DNA of 64,000 bases from the NCBI GenBank assembly GCA_008508345.1, contig QNGE01000138.1:198538-262537 (forward strand). The letters are read 5' to 3'. This document shows, piece after piece, positions 1 through 12,700 of this stretch. Position numbers and translations under genes: made by a program. The DNA is from Paragonimus westermani (lineage: Eukaryota > Platyhelminthes > Trematoda > Plagiorchiida > Troglotrematidae). The notes under the pieces were generated by a model. It saw only the letters and a list, made by a program, of their open reading frames with translations, was not told the origin of the DNA and ran no database searches. How positions within the stretch are numbered: the stretch's first letter is position 1; every line of letters starts with the position of its first letter.

Positions 1-492
1 CCAGCAAAGTACACAAGTGAGAATGATTTGTGGCAGTTTGGTGACTCGTTTACACTATGACTTTAAGTCATCGTACGTATGATGATGCAGTCACCTAGGC
101 TAGGTGATATACAATACAAACAGTGTAGTAAGTCATGGCCTTGCGAACAATCCAACCTGCAATGCTCGTCACAAGAGTACACAAAACGCTAAACTTGCTG
201 CCAAGACTCTAAGAGAGAAGGCATTGAAAATCAACTTGAACGTTCTGACCAAAAATGGTTTGTTCTTCTGACAAGGCTTAGTGCTAAAACTCGGAAATCG
301 AAAACAGTTTGTAGGCCAAAAATAGTTGACCACTGTGACGAAGTTAGCGATTTCAATCGAAAACGAAAATAATGTTTAAGACATTGCCATGTGAATGGTA
401 CCACTCTGTCTTGGGTTTTCAGGACGACACACACATTAAGCAAAACGATCTGTTCTTCAAGAACGGCCATTTAAAAAGCGTAAAAAACATAC
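1..492 (-). other. Cav1: Partial intron 14 of the calcium channel
   Basis: Starts at the GTATGT donor after the II-III linker exon and runs off the left edge. A 79-codon open frame at 231-470 on the minus strand has no family resemblance and no matching splice signals that I could see. I find no repeat here. Confidence 0.7.
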
Positions 493-748
493 TTTAGCTG
501 ATCCAGAAGATGCGTGACGTCATTGAATTCGTTGTGTACGTTTTCGGTCAAATTTCCCCCCGAAGCAATCGGTATTTGTTGGCTGAGTTTGCGAACAGTC
601 GCATCCATTGGCTTTTCCATACTCCCTTCCAAATCTGTTTGTTCCGCATCGGTTTTATCCTCCTCTCCATCCTCTTTCTTTTCTTCACCGGAGCCAGTGT
701 CAGCCAGATTGTCGACCGCAATGGCAAGGAAGACGTTAAGAAGAATAT
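493..748 (-). CDS. Cav1: Cav1 exon: end of repeat II S6 and start of II-III linker
   Basis: Residues 830-914. It begins [17 protein letters not shown], the invariant IIS6 end. A charged linker ([18 protein letters not shown]) and a less biased tail ending THLLDQL follow. The acceptor is ggaaaatacag before 748 and the donor GTATGT after 493. It carries AA into the next exon, which is not in the window. The gene is thus cut by the left edge within the II-III linker intron. Confidence 0.93.
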
Positions 749-3700
749 CTGTATTTTCCATTTGCTAAGGACTCAACTTTGAGAACAGTAGATCATTTCT
801 TTAAAGAGGCATTAATGACAATCAACATCTATATAAGAGACCCCTGAAAATTAGCTAAGTGGTTATTTGAAATTGAACAGTTGCTGACGCCATGCTGTAT
901 ATATTTTCATTTTTGGACCACCGGTGCGTAATGAACGTGGTCAAATTAATTAGGACAGATAATTATAATATGGGCGAAAATTTTACGCATGTTTTTCGGT
1001 CACATACGACCGTGATATCTCTTGCACAATACATAAATCATGTTTTTCTATAAAAGCCTGCTTTGACTGCAACTCACGTATGAATCTGCAACATCTCGCA
1101 ACTGTTTGGTTAGGTCAAAAAATTGTCAACAGAATAGTGGTTTATTATTGTGCTTATTTGTACTTTCTCGCGCGCTTTTTCCTTACAGAGTTCGAAGTAG
1201 TTGAATATAAGAGGTTGTGATTTCGTTATCCCTAAATTAAGAGACAAACTGGATTGCGACGCAATAACAAAGTGAACAGAACTTGGTCAAATCCCACTCA
1301 TTTACAAAAAGGAAATTTGACTATTCCAAAATTATTCTTCGAAATCTGAAAGTAGTTACTTAGTTGAAACAGAAACATACAGGTTATCAAACTAAATTCG
1401 TAGAAGTACAGCCTAATGAATGATAGTGAAGGGAAAAGGCAAAACCAGTATTTTTCGCAAAACTTGCTGCTTTTCTGTTAGTAGCCCACGGAAACCTGTC
1501 TGTGCTAGAGAACTAGAAAGTATTTCTGGATGGTTCAACCACTTTTCACTTTATTTTCAGTAAAATACGTGTTACCCATAAGTGTGCGTGAATCGTATTA
1601 TATGGGCTGATAATGTGAAAATGATAACAGTTCTTTGGGAAATTCAAAATGCAGCATGTATATACGACAAGTTTTAACCGTTCTAACTCATATGGAAGCT
1701 TAACTGAATGGAACTTTAACTGCAGTAAAACAGTTTTTGCCTTTGGGACACTCCATGTAATCCTTCTAGACTTTCGATTTCACTCATGTGATTTTCTGAA
1801 CTACGCAGGCAGCGATACTCATTAAAATTGATGAATAATTCACGCGAAAAGCACTGGAACGACTTGTGTACATATGCGCACACACAAGCACTGAAATCAG
1901 AGATGACGTGCTCAGTATTTCTTACAACGCCCAATAAACGAGCGACTGAACACGTGCAACCTTGTAATATTCACGCGGAGAGAAACAGCCAGTAGTCTAA
2001 ACGAGTTAACTGAATCTAGTTTAGCGATACCGTGGGCAAAGGCTTCTTGTTCTGCCGTGTACAATATTGTAAAACGGGGTAACCTAGCTACACAATCCAG
2101 CTAGGTTTTGACGGTGAACGTAACGAGTTCAAAGTTGCTTCGGGCCGTTATGTAACTAGCAGTTGCATTAGGGAACAGCCAGTAAAGCGATAAAGTTTAA
2201 AAGGAAAATTACCCAGATCACGGAGCTGTTTTTAATGTTACATGGAAAAAGTGTGCTTAAGCCAGCCAACAAATGAAAGAAAACATTTAACTGGATAAAA
2301 TGACCTAAATTGAACAGACTAAAATTAGCCACATTACCCAGACAAGTTGTGTACATACACTGTATATCTATCTCAGACTTCCTGATTCATTTTAAGTGAA
2401 TAAACCGCAGTTCACATAAGGAAACGCTGCAGAATAGAAACAAATTGTCACCTCAGGAAATGAGTGAACATGGAAGCATCCATGTTATACATCTGTTAAA
2501 GGATACAGTTTCCGCAGATGAACAGTATAACGTAGTACAGACAGACCATGATTCCAACGCTACTTTTAGAGTAGGAGCGTATTCCGTTATACATAGCCTC
2601 ATTCCAGTCCTCACTTGTAAGTATCTGTTGGAACAGAAACACATCACTTGATTGTTTAACAGTAGAAGAAGAATACTTATATGCGGAATCAAAATATTTA
2701 TGTAAACAAGACATCAGAACAACTCCAGTGAGTCGAACACTTTTCCTTATGTCTGTAAAATCAGTCTGAAGCCTCCATGCCGGTCAGGGTATGACAGTTA
2801 CCGAACTTGTCCAGAGCAGAGATTTAGCCTTTACTTCAAGGTCTTCGCCTTGAGCAACCATTCTCATGTAATCTAAAATAACGTTTGTTTGACAATGACT
2901 TGCAGTATACTAAGCACTGTCATATTTGAGCCAGTCGTTTACAAAAGTCCTTAGGGTAACCATCAACCTACCTCTCGAGTTGGGCACCAGCGTTTCAGAA
3001 AGGCAGTCATTATTTCTTACCGGTACAAACATTCGAGAACAAATATAAATATTTGGAGACAGAAGCTCCTGTAGTGCTTAAAACACACTGGCCGTCAAAA
3101 CACAGTGACGTGGAGAGGATCAGACAAAATCGCTGAAGACTATACGAAGAACATATCTGTTAGCCTTTTGTTGCACGGCTACCTTTTCATAATACACTAA
3201 GTTATTCTGAAATATTTCGCATGACGTTGGTCAAACGTGTGGACAAATAAAACCGAGTTGGACGTATGTAGCTCAAAATTATTTTCAGGTTTGATTACAC
3301 AAGTGGTATCGTTGGACTGGCGTGAATGGCGTAAATGTGGTACGTCAGGGCCGGCGGTGAACGGTCACTAAGTTTGATCATTATTTTTGGCAATTGGCTA
3401 CGATTCGCAAGACAACCGAGTAAAAGACCGATAGTTTGGGTCAGACTGCCATGTTCTTCGAGGACGGGAAGTAATGTTTGTGAGACATTTTGGAGGTTAG
3501 AATTCCCTGCAATTGACCTCGTCCGGTTTTTTTTCCTGACTATGTGTAGCTAAGGCCTTGCCGTTCTCATTTTCACAACCTGCATCCAAAACCAAAAATT
3601 CTCCATCCCACACCCCAGTCACTGATTTTCATTCACCTGTCTACATACACGTTGCTACCTCCAATCGCACTTGCCTCACCCCTATGGATACAGCCTTCTT

Positions 3701-6700
3701 GCGGGCCACCTTGGCACGGTAAACAACTAATCAGCCCGCTCAAAGGCCATGTATGTATTCACATATTACACCGATTCTATAGCATTTCGTCGGCTCGTCC
3801 TTGCCTCTCAGTCGCAGTTCTTTTGCATTTGGACTCTTGACGGTCTTTTGTCCCCAAATGTTATAAACTATCTCGCGAACTCAGGCAGACCGGGTTTTGC
3901 TTCTACATTCGATCACAATGTTTATATTAAGAGTACTACCTTTCCAGCGACTTTATTCGATTTGGCGTCGTTCGTCATATGAGCAACGCTCACCCTTCGT
4001 CACAAGAACGTAAAACATATCTCCCTTAACACTCTTCAGAGCGTCGTTCTAATCTAAAGAACATATTTAGTATACTTCCTGTTTTCTATCCCGTAACGAC
4101 AAGATACAACGAACCACTGGAACCAGATAACTAAGAAGTGATTGTAGACGACGAAAGGCTAATTTACAATACCAGTGATGTATTGCTGTCTATGATGATG
4201 ATGAAGGCTAATTCGTTGTAACTCGAGTTTTCCCTCGGGTTCTCTTTCAGGCGAAGTTCATTCGTGTGAAAACCCCCAATAACACAGACGTTCAGCTAGA
4301 GGGTACCGGTTACCGAGCACCTTTTGCCAATAGAGTCTGAGTGACAGGCTATCTGGGGTCGTAGACTACAATCAACTTGTAGAGATGTCTGCTTCATCGT
4401 TTTCAACTTTACATCCAATTCATTTCAAACTAATAGAACATAAGGGTTTCTACCTTCTACAGCACAACTGATGAGCTGAAAATTTGCACATGCAAATACA
4501 CATACTACTCTCGCTACCTGTGTTCAAAATCCTTGGTCTTATGGTTAGTGATCATTGTCGAAGCCATGGAGGTGAGATTTCGTAAATTGCAACTGATATT
4601 CGAAAAAAGTTGCTAGCGAGGGTTTTCTATTAGGCATAATCGACTGCGTGTAGCCAACAGTTTTCATTAAACACTGATAACATTACAACACTCACAATTA
4701 ACATGTGTTCTTTTTGAATATATGACTCAAAAGATAGGCTCTGCTGCTGATAGAAGCTGTTTACCATCTACCGCTCGCCTCACGTCAGGTCAGTAGTTAG
4801 CAAAACTTATCATGATAATTCCCATATACTGCATTCACTGCGGAACGCGGATCACTGCTCACAAGCGAGAGTGGTTGAGTGTTCAGATTTCATAATTCGG
4901 TCGTGCCTAATGTGAGGTCAATGGCGCAGTGGTTAACACGGTTGCCTCATGATTGGAATAGCCGGAGTTCAAATCCCGGCCGTGGCAAGGATATGCACTA
5001 CTGACGGAGTCTAATGAGAGCGAAACTCGAGTCTAGTGCTTCTTTTCGGAATGGGCTGGCTGGAAAGTCTATCTGAATGCGAAGACTGCGATCAAGCGTG
5101 AGTGATGATCAACTTGGAAATATAATAAACTTGTTATTTCTTCTAGGGAAATTACCTAAAACGTTAACATAAATTGACTTTCCAGAAGTCCATAAAACGT
5201 CAAATAATTATGACCCAGTTTACGATCACAAGCATATGGTTCTCAAAAGCCAGGGAAACTAAAGAGATTTGTGCATTTACAACCTAATTCGGTCCAATGC
5301 AAGCCAGTCGAAATAATTACTGATAAAATCATAAGAATGTGACAGGTGTGGAATTCCAGAATTAGTGGTAATCACGTAAATGTGGTTCACATAATTAACA
5401 CTTTAACCAGAGTGGAATAAAATTTTGTTTCTACTCAGAATTCTTGGCTGGCACACAAACATCAATGGTTACAAATGATAACAGGTCTTATATGCAGATC
5501 GGTCTTTTAGCATATTTTTGGTTTGTAAAAGAACCTGTGGATTTCAGCTGTGGTTTTATCAGAGCTCAAAGGAGATGCACATCGCCCACCCAACTGAAAT
5601 CTAAGCTCCGGTTTAATTGTCTATGATGTGACAGTAACCAAGGCGTAGTAAGGGGAAAAACGCTGTGCCGATTGGGAGTAAAACCCGAATGTGATAAGCA
5701 GAAAAATTGTTCAACCTCTTTCATTGTATGCTGTGAATCAGAGCTGGCTTGTTGGGCTTGTCACTAAAACTCTCGCAAAAGTATTTTTTAAAGGAGTCTT
5801 TTCTTGAATTTCCAACATTGACCGACCACTCGTGACTGTTTTACTGTCAACCCTAAAAACTCCAACGATTTTATAAGGCGACTTTCAAAGTCCTCAAGCA
5901 GGCACCAACCACGAACATTCACGTGGGCCTCGAGAAGACCAGGGTATACATACAGAACATTCACTTGCAGTTTCACAGCTCAGAGTGAACAAGGAGTGAA
6001 GACATGCAGGTGAGCAAATTTCTGCAAATCACTGACCAAAACAATGACAATATTAGTTACATTAAAAAAATATTGACACAGTGCATCTCAAAGTGCACGA
6101 AATTGCTACGCTTAGTTGATGTAACAGAGTCTGTCCATCAATTATTATTTCTCTTTACGAAGCTTCATCGCAACAGCAATCTGCGTTAATGGTTCGAACA
6201 CTGCCAACTGCTCGGCACACGAGTTAAGTTTCTCTGTGGATTTCCTGACAGATTCTAAAACCGATTTTTTCCAAGCATGCCCGTATTTGTCTAACTTCGC
6301 ACTCTGTAATTTTCTTCAAAACAAATGAGGAATTCACCTGAGAAACGAACTGAAATGGAAGGATCCATAGTAAAAGTTATTCACACTAAAATTGATAACA
6401 GAAAGTGGTACAAACGGCTGTTAGAGCGCAGAGGTTGATCATCTGAAATAAATTTTAATCGATGGACACTGTGTCAGAGTGAAACAAGCAGACCATGGAA
6501 AAGGACCAAATTGTTTTGCTCAATCAAACACGGTTTTTATAGCAATATCAGGTTTATCGTTTCAGAAACAGCTACCTTAAGAACTAGTCTGAAAGCTAAA
6601 GTTGTTATCGAGTGTGAGTGACATGTAGTCCTCTTCCTGTGCGTCAAATCAACAGTACCATAAACCTGCACACGCAATTGGACATAATTACTCCACCAAG

Positions 6701-9700
6701 TAACTATACATCTGCGTACGTAATAGCATATAACCCTGAAGTGAATTTGAATATAGATTCCAATCAAATCGAATTAATGAAACTCCCCCAGGCTCACCTG
6801 AAATACAGTGATGAGAGATTGATAAAAGCTATCGAAGTTGGACCGCGGTATTTCAACTTTTGAGAAATTGAATCTTCCACCAAACAGCTGCATTCCTAAC
6901 AGCGCAAAAATCACAATGAATAGGAAAAGCAGGACCAGCAAGCTGACAATCGATTTTAAGCTGGCCAACAGTGAACCAACGAGATTTCTCAAACTGCTCC
7001 AGTATCTATAAAGCAGAGCAGAGGTCAGTTTACGAAGGCTTTGATCTGTATTTTATTGCAAACAACTTACTCTATAAAAATACGAATATACAAAATGTAA
7101 CATCAAACATCGATGAGGAAAGTGATATTTGACTTGGTTAGGTGTGTTGTTAGTCAATAATTCGTCATTCTGTAGTGAATAACTTTCGGTTCATAAGTAC
7201 CGGAGCTGAAAGAACTAGCACAAGCCCACCTTTGCCGTGAACAAAGTTGTTTCTGTAACAGACTGTAGGCAACCATCCGCGTGAAATTCAGGTTTGATTT
7301 CATTTGGTAACCGTCTTGTTATGTGTTTACTCACCTACGTGTAGATTAAGTTCTGTTTCTTCCTGTGAATGGTGAGATTAAGTTTGCAAAGTATTTGCAT
7401 GTCGGACATCATGCCTATTGAATTACAGTTCGTTTGGGAAACTTCTGCTCAGATACAGAGATATCGTAAGAAACATTACTAGACGAAAAGCATGTTATCA
7501 ACCGGACATCAAAGGGAATACCGATCTTAGCATTTCATCGTTGACGTCGATATTATAGGTCGCCGATCGTCGAGTGTATTTCAGAGTCCCCACCGTGTAA
7601 CAACAGTTAGCGTGTCATTCTACAGCACCAGGAATTAGTGTGACACTTCAGGAATAATTTGTTTGGGCTCCCTTCGCATTCTTTGTATTCATGCAAACTT
7701 ACAGGACTCAAGCAACCAAGGTGATTACCGGAAAGGATGGACGGGCATATCCTGAAACTGTTTAGCGACACTTTGAAAAAATTTGAACATATCTTTGGCC
7801 GTTCCTAGCTAAATGGCACAGGTCATCCAGTAAAGTCGGACAAAACATTCAGAATGATTTACAAGGTTAGTTCAGCCCATTACAGAACTGACAGTTTGTG
7901 AACGTTATCATGGCGTGCGGCCGAAACATTCTACGACCTATGTCTGTGTTGACAAAAACAGTTCAGATAAACCCCAGTTGAAGTTTGAACAATAACAGTG
8001 AGTAGCATACGTATTAAAGTCTTGTATATCATAAGTCTTCATCAACCAAACTCATTCCCACAGTAGATTGTGCTCTGCCGATACCTGTAGTAATTAGCAG
8101 CTTGCATGACTGGCCTAATTTTCATGCATAAATTGCACATACCACTGGTATTCAAAAAAGCCTGTTGGGAACAATTATAACGGCTTTTTACGCAGTTGAA
8201 GTCATATGACAAAATCTTACTTGAACCAAAACAAAAGTTTTTTATATCTACCATAAGAAATGGCATTCCCTATGCCGATTGTACTAAAAAATTACTACTG
8301 AATTATGATTCTGTGACTACTAGATTGTGAGTGAACCAAATTTTAACTTGTCCGGTTTAAGTGTTCGCTTCTCGACGACTAACTCGGCGTTGGCCGTACA
8401 CATCTTACCTGGTTACTTTGAACACGCGTAGCAATCGAGCGCAGCGAAGAACCGAGACACCAAGTGGAGGCATAACTTTTGTACGAATCAACACAATCTC
8501 AATAATGCTGCAAATCACGACAAAAAAGTCGAACCGATTGAACATGAAGTCGAAGTAACATCGTATTCCCAGACTGTACATTTTTACAAGCATCTCTATG
8601 GAGAAGAGAACCACGAAGACAATGTTCGCCCAGTCTGTGAATAGAATGAACAAACGTGTACTGCGTTTCAGATGACTGATATTGATGGTGCAGATCATAT
8701 AAGTACATGTCATGAGCTACTGTCCTATACACAAGGATTTATAGGAGAAGATAGCTGCCACATAAAGAATGTCACAGAAAACGTCATCTCCAAATTTTTC
8801 ACTCATATGCAATTCATGATATGGCTTGTATTGTTCTAAAACCGTTCGAACTCTCAGTGACTCAACTCTACAAACTTCTCGGGGCAAACGAAACATTGAG
8901 ATGCCATCTTGGTCTGTTCTGATAATGACATACTTCTGCGGTCATTAGTTGGCTAAACGGTTGGTCTTAAGTATAAATTCATTATAGCGAACAGTTTGGT
9001 TATATTATACTGCCCGTTCTTCTGACGTGAGAATGAGCTTAAGCACCGTGAATCTCGCCAATGAAATGGTGGGCTTTATACACGTTCAGTCACTTTTCAC
9101 AAACGTCTTACTGAAAGGAATTAGTGAAAGTATTTTGAAGTAAAGTGAAACATATCGTATCAAGCTACGTGATTATTACTCGATTATAACTGGACTTCTG
9201 AAGGGAAGTCATTTTGATACAGCGAATAAAAGACTTCCTCCTTCTGATGAATCCCACACCCGTATAACTGGAGTATATTTAGACAATCTAACCGGTAAGG
9301 AACTACTCGGTTGTTTATATTGAGGCAAAAGTAGTCATGGCATGCTAGCCGTGCTTCGAAATTTGCATCGAAGATCAATGTTTTCTCAGTTGAACCAAAT
9401 GATAAAACGCTTAGTACAACATTGTTAACAGCTTCCATTCTAGTCTGAAGGTTACGTGAATTCAAGAATGACTACCATCCGTTGTTCCTAGACAGACACA
9501 GAGACCCAGCTGCAAAAAATCCGGACTATGGCTGGATTCGAACCAACGACAGAGATAACAAGCCCAAACGCGGCGTACGCTCTACCAGCTGAGCCACAAG
9601 GCAAAGCTGGGAGCTCAAAAATTTTACACCTATTTACCCAATCAATCAACCGCGTCATATGGATTTCATCAAATGATCCAGCCGATTGACTGTCCGAGCA

Positions 9701-12700
9701 AGATTTCTGGACCAGTTCACGCTAGGATCCAACAACCCCACGGATGAGTATTGACATTGTGTTACTGATTAGTAGTAAGGCAGATTTGATAATTTAGAAG
9801 AGACCTGTTTGTGGAGTTAGTTAGCCGGCTAGATCATCTGGTAGAATCCATAAGACGCAAGTGGTTGGGTGATTAACTAGGTCCAAATTGGACATTTCTG
9901 AGCTTCCAGCGTGGCTTCTTAGCTCAGATGGCCAAACATTTGCCTCGTTTGGGAGAGTTGTTTCTGTCGATTGTTCGAATCCAGCTGAAGTCAAGCGTTT
10001 TCGCAATTGGGTCTCTTCTACATTATCAGATCTTCCAAACTACTTACCATTAATACACAGATGTGTTTGACATCAAAGACGTTGCCTGCATAAAAGCCAC
10101 TTGAGTGAACCCACGCTTGGACTTCAGTAGCTTCTTACAAGCCAAATGCAATGTGTGGTAGTAAACCAGGTGTGACCTACAATCTTGTACACCATAAATG
10201 CTTATAGAACAGGTAATTGGACGGATAGTGTCATCTGAAGTGCTGCTAACTCCTGAAGCAGGAGTGGTTGAATAAAGCTACCATTTTTAAGAGATTACAA
10301 TGTTCAATGACCAAAATCAAGGTAAATAGTCTTAACTAAACGAACAGTTAATGGTCCTCGTGGGGTTTTAAATATTTCATTCAAAATTCTAATAGACCAA
10401 ATTAGTTGTCATATAAACAATTATTACCGTGTGCTTGAAATTGCTACCGTACAAAACGGACATTCCTTAGTATACTAGCGGTTTATTTCCTTTGATCAAG
10501 CTTATGGAATGGCAGCTAACAATCTGGACCGGTCGTTTGCCTACGCAACTTGCCACAGACTCAGTAGTACACCTTTTGGTAGGTTTTTCTATCCACCCAC
10601 ACTGAAAGTATGGAAAATTCTCCAGCGTCATTCCTGTTAGACTGCATTAATAGTACAGGTTCTCATTTGTGCCAGGAGATGGTTTTTTCATAGCTATCTA
10701 ATTAACACTGGACTTAGTACGTTAAACCGGAGTTATTAGTGGACAGATAATATATTATCTTCAAGGGGACAAAACCTGACAATTTTCCTGAATGCAACGT
10801 TAGTGATTAGCCGTAACCTGTGAGCTTCAAGCTGCCAAATGCAACCTCAAATACTTAGAGTTCCTGAGCGCGAGTTCTCAATCGCGGACAGTCCGCATGG
10901 GTCCGTGGACGGTTTCAACCAACTGGATGAGAGTATCTCGTCAGCCCGTATAACAAGCAAGCACAAGAGAAACCTGTGTTGTCTGGGTTTATAAAAATCA
11001 TTAGGGCTGTAGAAAAAAGTGGAAAGTTGTTCTTGGACTAGCAGGCGAACTGTCTGCGCCGATCGTTATTTATGAGGATGTCGCCAACTTAGCCGCGCCT
11101 GACCACCGTGTTCTCTGTCAGTTGGCAAGCATCATAGAGGCGATTTTGCTAACAAGCCGCTATTTCGTTAGTAGTTCCAACAGCATAAAATATACCATCA
11201 GCCGATCAGTTGTTCAGTCAACTGTTCGGTCATAGATGGCAAGATCATATTCACAAATGTCTACAGATCGGCTGCCGCATTGTTGTGTAATCACCAGGAT
11301 AATTACAGTTCTGTTATGAACTGGGAAGGTCTTGTCAATTTAGATGTGCAAAATAATTATATGTTGCTTATGGAGCTGAGGGATTGGCGACTGTCCGAAT
11401 CGCCAGCTAACAAATCAATCCGAAATGCCATTGTACAAAACCGATGGTCTATTAATATCATGAACATTTCTAACTGTTCTATGTAATGTTGATCACATTT
11501 CTTTCACTACTACTTCAAGAATATTCCTCATCATTGTTGCGGTGAATGGTGATTAGTGCAAATTGTTCACACTCGCTTCTATTTAGGATTGAAAGAAATG
11601 AGGATTCGCTCATATCATTCATTAACACATTCAGCGTAGTTCACAATTTCAGCCAAAGCATAGTCTGGAAAGCAGAACAGTTCTTCCATAAGTGTAACGA
11701 ATAATGTGTAACTTTCACTACTCAAATTGTGCCCCGATCCTCGTACAACGGCAGTCTTGTTAAATCCAAATTCTCAGACCAAACGTTTGTTGAACACAAT
11801 CTGTTTTAGGCTGTCTCGGTACGACTAGATCACAACTCTCAAAGTTAGTCTGTCTGAAAATTGACGGTTGGTCGGTTTCTGTGACTATTACTGTCATTTA
11901 ACTGCCGAAGCAGACATTTGTCTGACTTACGGTCAAACTAAAAGAAAAACATTTCAAAACTGATAGAAGGAGAAGTAATCAGGAATAACCGCATGACCAG
12001 CATAAACGTTATAAAAATGCTCTGCGTTTGTTTGCTGGTACTTACAACACAGTATCAGCAAAAATACGTAAAGTGGAATGAGTCAAAACATTTACAGATG
12101 CGGCAACTGTAGAACGCTTAATACCCTGATAACTACTCCGCAAGTGTAGCAGCTGAAGGTTAAGATATGATAATTCGAACAGGCCATATAGGTAATCAAC
12201 GAAGCAAAGATTGGCACGCTCGTGGTCCAAAAAATTAGAGTTGAACCCCTAGTGTGAGTACGAATATGCACCAACAACATCGAAACCCCTGTCTGGCTAT
12301 TCCTGACAAGAATGGATGGGGAGTTCAGATCGTATAGAATCAGGATAAGTGTATTTGGTGTTAAGGTGATAACATTACAATACCTGGCTGTTCATGAGCA
12401 ATAAAACCAGTTGAGTGAAATACGGAGTCGTTTTTATCCAACTGGTTAGATTAGAGGCAGAATGTGAGTCATTTTGACTCATTTTTGTTAGTCGATGAAG
12501 TAAAACAAAGAAAGTCTCTCCAAACTACAAATATGAGCAAGAAGCAAACCAGCCAAGTGAAACAATTTTAACTTCTCACCTCATTCTGGGGCAACCAGTT
12601 CCAGGGCTAATAAGTCTGTTTCGTTGCCTTCTTTTTCTTCTAAGGGTAGCGTATACTGCGTACCTAAGATTGCCTCATCCATTTTCAGGTTTGTCGAGTT

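Larger units (their letters stand above)
2625..6797 (-). other. Cav1: Intron 12 of the calcium channel
   Basis: 4,173 bases. It contains a full SINE copy at 4850-5120, antisense to the gene, and a C/T-rich block at about 3560-4090 listed separately. I see nothing else. Confidence 0.8.

Noticed and set aside
9531..9602. Functional tRNA gene on the minus strand
   Set aside because: It has A and B boxes but no convincing acceptor stem, and the flanks repeat at 9827-10030, so it is a SINE head.
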